Positions 1-9,547 of a stretch of DNA of 64,000 nt are shown here, piece after piece. The notes below the pieces were generated by a model that saw only the letters and a list, made by a program, of their open reading frames with translations, ran no database searches and was not told where the DNA came from. The stretch lies in the NCBI GenBank assembly GCA_963971535.1, contig OZ020593.1:38545932-38609931 (forward strand). Reading direction: 5' to 3'. Within the stretch, counting starts at the first letter, position 1; the number at the start of each line of letters is the position of its first letter. The DNA comes from Notolepis coatsorum. Lineage: Eukaryota > Chordata > Actinopteri > Aulopiformes > Paralepididae. The position numbers and the translations under genes were made by a program.

Positions 1-75
1 TTCCCACTTTATCCAATCAGGAGAGAGAACCATTATTATTTTTGCATTGTATCTCCTGATTGGATAAAGTGGGAA
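1..75. repeat. 24-bp perfect inverted repeat (hairpin) at the window edge
   Basis: Bases 1-24 are the exact reverse complement of bases 52-75, with a 27-base AT-rich loop. The arm may continue beyond the left edge, so this could be the end of a palindromic MITE or a stand-alone hairpin in the last intron of prdm12. No target duplication can be seen because the left flank is missing. Confidence 0.8.
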
Positions 76-304
76 CGGAATACCAGAACATGTATTTTGT
101 GTTTACTGCAGAGCGGAGGGAATGGGGAGATCCATGTTACTGACCAAACACTCTATAATATCAGTGATGGCTGTTGGAGTGTAGAGCTATTATTTTAACA
201 TGTAGACCACTTATTTTAACAAACAAAAAATACTGCTTACAGCACCTTTAATAGATTCTTTCACATAAATTCACGTCCTCATTTCCCTTTTTCTCCTTCC
301 ACAG

Positions 305-738
305 AGGACTCCCACCCTTGCGACGGCTCCTCCTCCTGCTCCCCTCCTTCCTCCTCCTCCACCCCCAGCCGCATGCGCTGCGTCATCTGCCACCGCGGCT
401 TCAACTCGCGCAGCAACCTGCGCTCCCACATGCGCATCCACACCCTGGACAAGCCCTTCGTCTGCCGCTTCTGCAACCGCCGCTTCAGTCAGTCGTCCAC
501 GCTCCGCAACCATGTGCGCCTGCACACCGGCGAGCGCCCCTACAAGTGCCACGTTTGCCAGAGTGCCTACTCTCAGCTGGCGGGCCTGCGGGCACACCAG
601 AAGAGCGCTAGGCACAGGCCTGTGGTGTCCATCACCGACGTGCCCTCCCAGGTGTCCCCCCCACCCCCACAGATGGTCAACATGTCCCACCAGCACCCTA
701 TGCCCATGGTGCACCATATCCCCACCATGGTGCTATGA
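305..738 (+). CDS. prdm12: prdm12 last coding exon: three C2H2 zinc fingers and C-terminus (partial gene)
   Basis: PRDM12 is a PR/SET-domain zinc-finger protein that acts in the nucleus as a chromatin-associated regulator of sensory neuron and interneuron fate. Only the last exon is here. A pyrimidine-rich acceptor ends at 303-304; the exon starts in phase with two bases of a split codon, and the frame closes with TGA at 736-738. After a Ser/Pro-rich stretch come three fingers: CX2C..HX3H at 379-441, CX2C..HX3H at 463-525, and an atypical CX2C..HX5H at 547-615. The linkers TLDKPF and TGERPY and the terminal residues HHIPTMVL match what I know of the PRDM12 C-terminus (mammals end in a similar ..MVL after a polyalanine run). 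The polyalanine tract of mammalian PRDM12 is absent; a Pro/Met/His-rich tail replaces it. The PR domain and earlier exons lie left of the window. Synteny with exosc2 and abl1 supports the call; the fish paralogue letter cannot be decided. Confidence 0.9.
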
Positions 739-867
739 TTAGATTGGGGGGGGGGAGAGAGACAGTCACGCTAAACAACATTGCACTTTAGCCTGGGGTT
801 GTGAGAGGAGAACCAAGGCCTAGAATGAAGGCCCAGAGTCAGGTTAACACGAGGGAAGGCCTCATGA

Positions 868-873
868 AATAAA
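868..873 (+). promoter_or_regulatory. Poly(A) signal AATAAA (proximal, prdm12)
   Basis: Canonical hexamer 130 bases after the prdm12 stop codon; it could give a short 3'UTR isoform. Confidence 0.4.
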
Positions 874-1608
874 TGGCTTGATGTGACAGGACAGCATTTC
901 TCAAAGACAAATTGGTTGCCTTATTTGTATTCTAGTTTGGCTAAGTTTTGGCTATCAAGTGATTACAAACACATGATTCCAAAGGAATAACTGCTCAATT
1001 ACTTTCTGCATTCAGAACCCTGAGAATATTAAATACCCCCCCCCCCCCCCCCCCCCCCAATACCTTTTCAAGACTGTTTTTGCTTAGTATGGAATGCTGC
1101 TTGACGGACCATCAGAGTCACAATAGTGAGATATGAAAATTCCCCACAAAATCTTCTAGGTGTCAGTGTGGGCCAAGGGTCCGCCTTGACCAGTACTAGT
1201 ATTTTTATTTAAAATGTTTCTTTGAATAATTTCTCACTGCTGTTTCTTTGTGTGTCGTATATTCATGCATTACAGGACGTAGTAAAAGATAATGACGAAG
1301 CAAATGTGAAACAAGTGATATTATTATTTTACGTTGTGAATCATCTTTACTTTGTGCCATACCCTCACAAACTCAGGAGAACTGTATTTTCAAACTAAAC
1401 AAAGGCAGTGATTTGTACAGTAGGCAGTGATAGGCTACTTGGCCATCAGTGTACATTGTTTCCACTATGTCAACATTCCACACTGTAAACGAATTAATTG
1501 TCACTTTATCTTTGTACATTCTGTAAACATTGGGAGCGTTGTGTAATTCTGGGTCTGTATTGTACTGTACATGTAATGTAAATACATTTGTGCCCTCTTT
1601 ATATTCTA

Positions 1609-1614
1609 AATAAA
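1609..1614 (+). promoter_or_regulatory. Poly(A) signal AATAAA (distal, prdm12)
   Basis: Canonical hexamer, overlapping a second copy in a TAAATAAATAA context. Interspersed repeats begin shortly downstream, which fits this being the gene end. Confidence 0.45.
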
Positions 1615-1733
1615 TAATGATATTAACAAAGCACTGCACCTAGTAAGTCTTGCATTTGGATCTTAACCATCTTTGTTGATAAAAAAAAACAAGATGTTTG
1701 TTTATTTGTTTATTTTTTATTTTTTTTTAATAA

Positions 1734-1800
1734 TAATAATAAACTTTATTTGTATAGCACCTTTCATACAGAAACTGCAGCTCAAAGTGCTTCACAACAG
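1734..1800. repeat. Interspersed repeat fragment (TTTATTTGTATAGCACC family)
   Basis: The segment with (AAT)n then a TTTATTTGTATAGCACCTTT motif is repeated in diverged form at 49684-49745 in an exosc2 intron. This is a common teleost 3'-end repeat motif; the family name is not certain to me. Confidence 0.5.
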
Positions 1801-1862
1801 AAAAAAATGAGCACATAAAGTGCAGACATATAAAATCACAGTTTTTCACATTAGGATCTAAC

Positions 1863-2087
1863 ATTCGAACATTATTTGTTTATTTATGGGTCCCCATTAG
1901 TCTACTCTACACCCATGGGTGAAAGACTATTCTTCCTGGAGTCCTAACACACAACCTACAACATTACAGTAAATTACATTACAGTAACAAAAAAAACAAT
2001 AAAAACATACGAAACACCTTAGCCTAAGCACATTCTCAACATCTTCAAAATCTCACAAAAAAAAACACATAAAGGCTCCAACCACAA
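1863..2087 (-). repeat. LINE 3'-end fragment (GGGTCCCCATTAG family), split by L1
   Basis: The motif GGGTCCCCATTAG ... TCTTCCTGGAGTCC recurs in the opposite orientation at about 42380-42420, where it ends in AATAAAATCATAAATC repeats, as a LINE tail would. The segment continues after the L1 insertion at 3883 to about 4000. Orientation is inferred from the better preserved copy. Confidence 0.5.
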
Positions 2088-3865
2088 CACGAGGGAATAC
2101 AAGGGGGGACAAATATTTAATAAAGATAATGTTGATAGCGGCCAGAAAAGCAATAACGAGACTGTGGTACAAGGAAGACCCACCGACAATAGCAAAATGG
2201 GTAGGAATAGTGGAAGAAATACAGGATATGGAAAGGATAACACACATGCTGAGGTTACAGGAAGAGAAATTTGGGGAAAGTGGGAGGATTATAAAAGGAA
2301 CGAGAACGACATCACAGAGGAAGAACCAAATGCAACACAAGAGAGCGAAGGGTAAAGGAGGAAAGATGTTCAAGGAGGGTCTATGAACCCATGTCACACA
2401 CCTGTACTTTAGTTAGTATTTTCTATTTTGTTTTTGGGATATTACAATTGCTGAATGCTTTTATACCTTATTATTTATGTCTGTTTAACGGTGTGATATT
2501 AAATATTCAGGGATGATGTGGTTTGTGTATGGGTGAACCAAAAGGCAAAGTGAAAAGTTAATAAACAAGAGAAAAAAAAAGAGAGGACGAAGGAGAAGGG
2601 AAGAAAGAAGCTCAAGGAGGGTCTCTGGACCCAGATCACACATACAAGCCTTAGTCAGCATTTATCATCTTTGAGTAGGAATTACCTGTTTATGCCTGTT
2701 TAAGGGAGATACACAATCAGCCTTTGTATCAAATACCTAGAAAACAACAGTAGGGGAACCAGACAACTAACCATGTGATACCCATGTAAATATTTATGTG
2801 CACTGTTTTTTCTTTTTGTTTTTATTGTGATGCTAGTCTCTTTATTTTTTATTATTTATTTTTTGTAAGTGCTGTATGTCTAAAAACTGTTAACACTTTG
2901 ACTGCCATGAAACGTCTTTTGACGTCATTGCGGGCCATGCTCAAGTTGCCGGAGGACGCTGTACAGCGTCCTTATATCAATATTTCAAAAATCTGCAATC
3001 TGATTCATATGTCCCCTCCGCTGGCCTGAGATCCACCAGCAGGACCCACTGAGCTCTCTGGCGGTTCAGGAGCGCCATCTGGTGGCCGATCGGCGCAATC
3101 GCCAAACAGGATGTGCCATAGAGGTTGTGCTAGACGTCCGTAGTACTTCCGGTTGCTCGCTATAGGTCATGGGACTCTGGCTCGTCACGCTACACAGTGA
3201 TCGATTGGCAATAACTCGATAAACAACATGATTTGGACGTATATACCATTATACAAGCTGGAGATGGACCGGGTAAAAATATATCCCATAATGATACGAT
3301 TTCTACTCTACGATGATCGCCCAACGGCGCGCGGAGACTGGGGTGAGTTTCAGCGTGTAACGTTACCGTCTTCGATACTAACTGCTATTATCAACATTTG
3401 ACCCACATTAGATGATTGGTATAACGCTGCCCACGGAATTATAAACGCCCCCTCGCCCATCCGGTCAACATCAGATGACGTGTAGTAACTTCTAGAAGTA
3501 CGTCTAGTTGGAATTTTTTATATCGCGCTGATTGCCATCAAACTGTATTTCATCATCAATATAATGCATTTGGGGCTATATATCACGTTCTGGAGAAAGC
3601 TGCAGAAAGAGATGAAAACATACCATACTTTACTATGAATATGTGAATGAAAAAGTTTAACGTTGCTACACAATGAACAATACATATAGGACTTTGAATG
3701 GGCCCTAATAATGGCAATGTAGCAATAGAATTTAAAAAGTTATAGCCCTGCAAAGAAGGGGACTTTCTCCATAGACAAATAGAGCCGGCAACCTATGGTA
3801 TATCATGAATTTAACCCAAGGCAACCAAAGTGTTAATAAGAAATTTAAGTTAAAAAAAAAAAAAA
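2088..3865 (+). mobile_element. 5'-truncated L1 copy with target-site duplication, interrupted by a TTAA element
   Basis: The sequence matches the last ~90 codons of ORF2 and the 3'UTR of the full L1 found on the minus strand at 9013-15390, ending in an A-run at 3853-3868. The 17 bases at 2071-2087 recur at 3866-3882 (AAAGGCTCCAACCACAA), a target-site duplication, so this was a normal L1 retroposition. The ORF2 remnant (2129-2386) carries a small deletion that shifts the frame. A 939-bp TTAA-flanked element later entered its 3'UTR (2894-3832). Confidence 0.85.
2894..3832. mobile_element. Non-autonomous piggyBac-like element, copy 1 (939 bp)
   Basis: Flanked by TTAA on both sides (2890-2893, 3833-3836). 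The ends are imperfect 13-bp inverted repeats beginning CACTTTG. Removing it restores the L1 3'UTR exactly as in the other L1 copy, which proves it is an insertion. Two related copies of almost the same length lie at 57255-58194 and 60416-61349. No transposase ORF is visible. TTAA target preference is the hallmark of the piggyBac superfamily; the assignment rests on that. Confidence 0.8.
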
Positions 3866-4016
3866 AAAGGCTCCAACCACAAATACAATACTAACTAAAC
3901 TAACTAACTAAACTAAAAATACTAACTAAATAAATCAGTAACTCAACTGTATTTCACCATTCATAACAGCATCCTTCAACTTTTTCTTAAAAGTAAATTT
4001 GTTGCTGATCATCTTT

Positions 4017-4252
4017 TTTTTTTAAAACTTTGGCCATTCCCCTGGCTCTTTTATGTGTTTATCACATTTATACTGGTCAAGGATGACCGACAGAAACAGG
4101 CTGAAAGGGTTCAGATGGGGGGGAAGACACTCTGGGAAAGGCACGGCTGCAGTCGGGATTCGAACTCGCTAAGCCCCAGATCCGTGACGAGCACGGTTGT
4201 CCACGGCGCTGAAATAGCGCTCGCGGTACGTGGTGAGCTACTGGAGCTTCCC
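4017..4252 (-). mobile_element. tRNA-derived SINE with 16-bp target-site duplication
   Basis: On the minus strand there is a tRNA-like head with a B-box-like GAGTTCGAATCCC, a ~100-base body and a terminal A-run (a T-run at 4014-4022 on +). GTTGCTGATCATCTTT at 4001-4016 is repeated at 4253-4268, giving a clear target duplication. Confidence 0.8.
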
Positions 4253-4268
4253 GTTGCTGATCATCTTT

Positions 4269-5460
4269 ATCTTCACAGGTATACAATTCCAGTATGTAGC
4301 AGCTCTATACATTACGGTTCTCTTAGGCGTCGGTTACACCTTTCGTTTCATTTTCGTTTCATTGTCAGATGAGTTTCGCCGCAACGCAGCAGCCTCGAGT
4401 CACACTTTCGTTTTTGTCACCTGAGCACAGTGATGTAGTACACTGCCAAAGCAGTAGGTGGCAGTAGGTGGCGAACATGAAGGCAATTTCAACCAATCAG
4501 AACTTGAATGTGCCAATACACTTCCTGCAAAGAACATGTCAACAAGGCGGGCGCCTATGGGCGCCACCATCTTTGCCTATTTTACCCAATGCAGCAATTA
4601 TTTTTCAGCAAAGTCTAATAAAAGTGCAATAAACAAAACGGATACATTCACTGTGTGTTCTGCCTGTCATTTGTTGATGAAACAAAACTAACATCAACAC
4701 AAGTGACCACCAAGAGCGGATAGTTTAGTCTAAAAAAAGATCGGTAGCTACAGTTAGCTGCATGCTAACGTCAATGGAATATGCCATTATAACAATATAG
4801 CATTGTGGCTAGAAGCTAACGTTAGCTCACGCTAGTTAGCCAGCACCAAACTGATGATATCGGGAGCTATCAGTAGTTAGATAACATTAGAGACAACGTT
4901 GTGTGTATTAAACAAAGGTGAATAGATGACTGGGCCATTTTGTTTAATGCTTGTTAAGTTGAAAGAGGAGCTTTGAGCTAACAGGGTCTGATAGCTAATG
5001 CTAGCTCATGTTAGCCAACCAATTGGTAATGCTAGCAGAATGAATGGATGTAAACTTTATTTAACATATTGCATAATGGGTACAATACAATACGGCTCAA
5101 TACAAACAAATGCAGACTGTTGTAGCTTGGACTGGGGTCCTTATAACAATAACTTGACAACACATGGTAGCTGCAGCTATTTGGGACAGCTCTCAGAAGG
5201 GCACGCAGATGGTATCTACTGCGCATGGGCGTTTTCGCAACAACGGCTCCGTGCAGACTACACGACTGTTGTCGGCGAGTTTTTGGCGCTACTCCAAAAC
5301 GCAAACACAATTTAGCGTTTCAGCTAGGGCCACAACGTATCCGCCAAAAAACGCATTTCTGTGTAAAAGGGACATCAAACGTATTCAAACGTATTTAAAA
5401 AACGACCACAAAAACACTAGTGTAACAAGCACCTTAAGTACAAAATTTGTACTTGGTAGA
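4269..5460. other. Non-coding segment with repeated GCTAACGTTAGC-type motifs
   Basis: No gene is supported. Part (about 4610-4760) is a diverged relative of 16200-16340, sharing GTGCAATAAACAAAA and CAACACAA.. blocks, so an old repeat family is present. Short GCTAACGTTAGC-like palindromes cluster at 4760-5030. Confidence 0.4.
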
Positions 5461-6220
5461 GAGGTAGAGTAAAATGAAGACCCACAGCGTGTCTGGTGAC
5501 ATAGCCATGTCTAGTATCTAGGATGTGGTGAAGAGGATGAGGATTGGCCATTAGCAATGGCCTCTGACTTGGGTTGGGCTCTGAGGGGGGCAGTGAACGA
5601 CCAGAGGCGGCTAAAACAGTTGTTCCAGACTAAACTAGAATATCATTTGAACTAGTCTAGTCCTTGAGAGCCTCCACAAAAGGCAAAAAACTAGGATAAC
5701 ATTGAATTCAATGATAGACAAAACAAGACAGATCTTCTGTGCTGCTGGTGTGTGATTCTGCATGGGCTTTGGGGAGGGACCAAGTCTGCAAACCATATTG
5801 GCTTTTATTTAGCTATTATACAATTTGTTCTTTACCAACTTGTTTTTCTTCTTTATTTTATTTCAGTTTTGGAAGGCAGTTAACTTAAAGAAAAACAAGA
5901 CCTCTAATTCACTACCCGCTCATATCAGTGTTGACGATTGTGTTATTTCCAGCCAAAACGATGGGACTTCTTCCTGTTGATCTTAATGTTGATATAGACA
6001 CTGATTGTGTGAGTTCCGTGGATCACACCCCTCAATTCTCCTTTAGTCCCTTTTCACACAACAAAGTATTAGACACTCTCCAATCCATAGATTCCAGGAC
6101 CTCTACTGGTGAGGATAATTTGGACAATTTTTTTTCTCCTAAAATTGGCTGCTCCTTTAATTACAGAGCAATTCCCATATATTTTTTATCTTTCTATTGT
6201 TACAATCACGCAGCAGGAGA
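5461..6220. other. Intergenic stretch with no recognisable feature
   Basis: I see no convincing coding frame, RNA gene or repeat. The short open frames show no family resemblance. Confidence 0.4.
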
Positions 6221-6230
6221 GGTCCTGGCT

Positions 6231-6678
6231 ATAGATATATATAGAACACTAGATAGCTTAAGGCGGAGTCACCAGCGTCACTGAACCGCCGCCATCTTGC
6301 CCAGGTCAGCCTTGAGTGAGAGTGAGTGAGCTGCACAGACAAAAATACTCATAACTCGCTGAAATATTGACGGATTTACAAACGGGTTGGTTTGCTATAA
6401 ACATCAAAGATGTAGTTATGCTACTGCATACGTATAATTTTTTTTTGATGTTTTTTTTTTTACAAACTGCTTGAATCATAGCCACGTTAATAATGCTTGT
6501 AATAAACCAAATCGTTTGTAAATCCGTCAATATTTCAGCGAGTTATGAGTATTTTTGTCTGTGCAGCTCACTCACTCTCACTCAAGGCTGACCTGGGCAA
6601 GATGGCGGCGGTTCAGTGACGTCGCTCTCCATTGGCCGGCAGCGCAGGTAAGCTATCTAGTGTTCTATATATATCTAT
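6231..6678. mobile_element. Palindromic MITE with 10-bp target duplication (Mutator-like)
   Basis: The 448-bp element begins and ends with a perfect 30-bp inverted repeat (ATAGATATATATAGAACACT..), and the inverted symmetry continues for much of each half, apart from small indels. GGTCCTGGCT at 6221-6230 is repeated at 6679-6688. A 9-10-bp duplication with long TIRs is typical of Mutator-like MITEs. Each arm carries an AAGATGGCGGCGG motif, which resembles a YY1 site. No transposase is encoded. Confidence 0.8.
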
Positions 6679-6689
6679 GGTCCTGGCTG

Positions 6690-6905
6690 CGTGTATCACT
6701 TCCGCAACGGATTTAGTCGGATTTCGGTTTCCGGGTTCGCCTGATTGGCCGCGACGGCCACGTGACACGCCGTGGCACGCCCCCGCGGCAGCGCCAGGCT
6801 TGCCGCTGCGCCCTGCTGTGGCGACGCTCGCGGCGGCGTCTCTAACAGAGAAGCATTTTGGATAAAAGTATTCTGTACTTCTGTATGACAACAATGTATG
6901 CCTTT
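6690..6905 (-). repeat. Left arm of a long inverted repeat (fold-back element)
   Basis: This GC-rich arm is the reverse complement of 8953-9012 joined to 15402-15568. The right arm was cut by the L1 insertion. The arm runs from CGTGTATCACTTCCGC at its outer end to ATGACAACAATGTATGC at its inner end. Related sequence of the inner ~60 bp also lies at 19200-19262. Confidence 0.75.
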
Positions 6906-7053
6906 CAAATGTTAAATGATAAATGATTAAATGATACACACTGAAATCTACGCTCTCTCATCCTGCTTTCCACAACGCGACAATATTATCAAACAGCAGC
7001 TCTGTCATTGAAGTGGGAAAAGTGAGCCGTATTGTATATTAGTACATTGCATA

Positions 7054-8897
7054 TGTAGCAGCCTGAAAATATTGTCTATTATTCAGAACTGCTGACTTGT
7101 GTTTTATATCCCCTTTGTACACAAAGACATCATTGATATTTCCACGAGCAATGATATGAGTTTCTCTTCCTTCTATCGGCTGGAGTATGGACCATACACA
7201 GTATCGCTGGACCATATTCAACATCCTCCCCTGTGTGACTAGTAGGCGGGACCAGCAGGGGGCGGTGTCAGGCAGAGAGTGTCGGAGAGAGATGGGATGA
7301 GATATATGGAGGCGGAAGGCGGAAGGAGATCCTCTTCGGCAGTGAACTTGACCACGAACAGTCGCAACAGACGGGTGCTCGGGAGAGCCCTGTTGCAGAA
7401 GTTATGTTGGAGGGCCCCGTGGGATAGCGACGGGTGATAGGAAGTACTTGCTAGTTGACGTGATATCCTAGAAGTACCAGCGATAGTGTGTGAGCAAACA
7501 GTGCAGAGCCAAGCACTAACAGTATCGGGTTATAGTAGTTACTGTGTGCAGTATAAGTAGCGTGCGGCTAACAACATATCAAAGTCCTTAGTAGTCGGGT
7601 TATAGTAGTTACAGTGTGACGGTATAGAGTGCGAGCCCCGAGACGCGCGTGGACCTACAACCAGTCTGCTCCGGCTGCCTGCAATCAGTCTGCCCCGGTT
7701 ACCTGCGACCAGATCTGCACCCGGCTGCCTGCAGCCTACGGGAGTTCGTCCCGTCCAGCAGGGGTCGTCATCGCCCAGCACACGCTCTCAGCCGGCGCTG
7801 CCTCTCTGCCCCAGCTCCGCCTGCTAGTATCCTCACCGAGAGCGTTCGACGCCATCTTGCTTTCCGGACAACAGTGGCGCGGCGAGGCGGCCATTTCGGA
7901 TGAGTACAAATGGGCATTTATGCTCCCAAGCTATTATACAGTATACAGTGTGGTGCAGCCTGCGGGCGAAGTTAACGTTGCTACTACCGTTCAATAGGGG
8001 AACCCCAAACAATATATGCCGGCATTAAGATAGGACTTTTATTGGTATTTTGTGAGCCCACCCTTTTGCTTTCTTTTATTTCCTTTGAGTGTGATACCGT
8101 GTTGGTGTTTAATAATATTTTCCCATTCAGTGAACCCTTCTATTCCTTCCCTATGTCCTCCCTTCTTTCCCCATATTTGGGAGTACTAGAGCAGTATATG
8201 TAAACCCTTAGGGAAGATATTGATACTGTGTCTAGCCCAGACGTGGGCAGCACTTAGTCTGGGTACAGCGAGAGCACTTGGTGCCTAAGGCGTAATTACA
8301 TGACTACCAGACTGTAACTATTGTGTAACGATAACCATGGTGCAATAATTACCAGACTGTAACTATTGTGTAACGATAACCATGGTGCAATAATCACCAG
8401 ACCGTAACTATTGTGTAACGATAACAATGGTGCAATAATAACCAGACTGAATGGGAGCACGGTGTGTGTGTCTTTTACTGAGCCTAATCTTAACCCTTTT
8501 TGATGCGGGTAACATATATACTATTAACCCCTTCCTATTTAACCTTCCCTTTCCTACCGTAAGGTTTCTGGTGTTAACGAGGGAGGGTACTGCTTGCGGG
8601 GGGAACCAAGTTATCTATTTACAATCCAGTCACTAGGTGTGGGAGGGTGCTAGAGGAGTAACTGGGGGAAGTGAGAGCGTGTTGGGGAGTACTGCTGACC
8701 GCCCTGACGGGAGAGGAAGACCAGAGTACCGGACCAGGTTCGTAAATCCCGGGCCCCATGCACTCTCACTGCCAGCCTCCAGTTGACACTCCGGACCCAA
8801 AGACGGAGGTGCAGCTAGCCAGAGTTCTACTGTGTCTCTCTACCCAGTGACTGTGCACACCCGTTCCCACGAAGCAGGGATAATCCACCCTGCTACA
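7054..8897. mobile_element. Probable solo LTR (1844 bp) of an unidentified LTR retrotransposon
   Basis: The segment starts TGTAGCAG and ends CTGCTACA, an 8-bp inverted terminus of the usual TG..CA type. CATA flanks both ends (7050-7053, 8898-8901) as a likely 4-bp target duplication. It has no coding content but contains a TATA-like element near 7551, GC-rich blocks and a 45-bp tandem repeat (8306-8450). No second LTR or internal region is nearby, so a solo LTR fits best. It could also be another kind of TIR element. Confidence 0.5.
8306..8450. repeat. 45-bp tandem repeat, 3.2 copies
   Basis: Three near-identical units starting ACCAGACTGTAACTATTGTG, with single-base differences between units, plus a partial fourth. 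Such repeats are common in LTR U3 regions. Confidence 0.9.
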
Positions 8898-8952
8898 CAT
8901 AGTATATTGTATATTCTATGGTAACTCAGTTACTTCTATTCTGCATCGAACA

Positions 8953-9012
8953 TGTACAAAAGCATACATTGTTGTCATACAGAAGTACAGAATACTTTTA
9001 TCCAAAATGCTT
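8953..9012 (+). repeat. Right fold-back arm, inner part
   Basis: Reverse complement of the inner end of the left arm (6847-6905). It continues at 15402 after the L1 insertion. Confidence 0.75.
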
Positions 9013-9547
9013 TTTTTTTTTTTAAACTTAAATTTTTATTAACAGTTTTAGACAAACAGCACTTACCAAAAAAAAAAGAAACTAACATCACAATAAAAAC
9101 AAAAAGAAAAAACAGTGCACATAAATATTTACATGGTTAGTTGTCTGGTTCCCCTACAGTTGTTTTCCAGGTACTTAATACAAAGGTTGATTGTGTATCT
9201 CCCTTAAACAGGCATAAACAAGTAATTCCTACTCAAAGATGATAAATACTGACTAAGGCATGTATGTGTGATCTGGGTCCAGAGACCCTCCTTGAGCTTC
9301 TTTCTTCCCTTATCCTTCGTCCTTTCTTTTTTTTTTTTTTTTTTATTAACTTTCACTTTGCCTTTTGATTCACCCATACACAAACCACATCATCCCTGAA
9401 TATTAATATCACACCGTTAAACAGACATAAATAATAAAGTATAAAAACATAAAGCAATTGTAATACCCCCAAAAAAATTGAAAATGCTAACTACAGCATA
9501 GTTGTGTGACATGGGTTCAGAGACCCTCCTTGAACTTCTTTCCTCCT

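Larger units (their letters stand above)
739..1640 (+). other. prdm12: prdm12 3'UTR (probable extent)
   Basis: AT-rich non-coding sequence follows the prdm12 stop. AATAAA signals are seen at 868-873 and 1609-1614; the second lies at the end of a long region with no recognisable repeat apart from a 23-base C run at 1036-1058, so I take it as the likely distal polyadenylation site. The extent is inferred from the signals, not from transcript data. Confidence 0.5.

Noticed and set aside
6632..6939. Arg/Pro/Ala-rich frames over the GC-rich fold-back arm
   Set aside because: Same frames recur in the inverted arm at 15358-15689 because the DNA is repeated; composition-driven and not conserved as protein.
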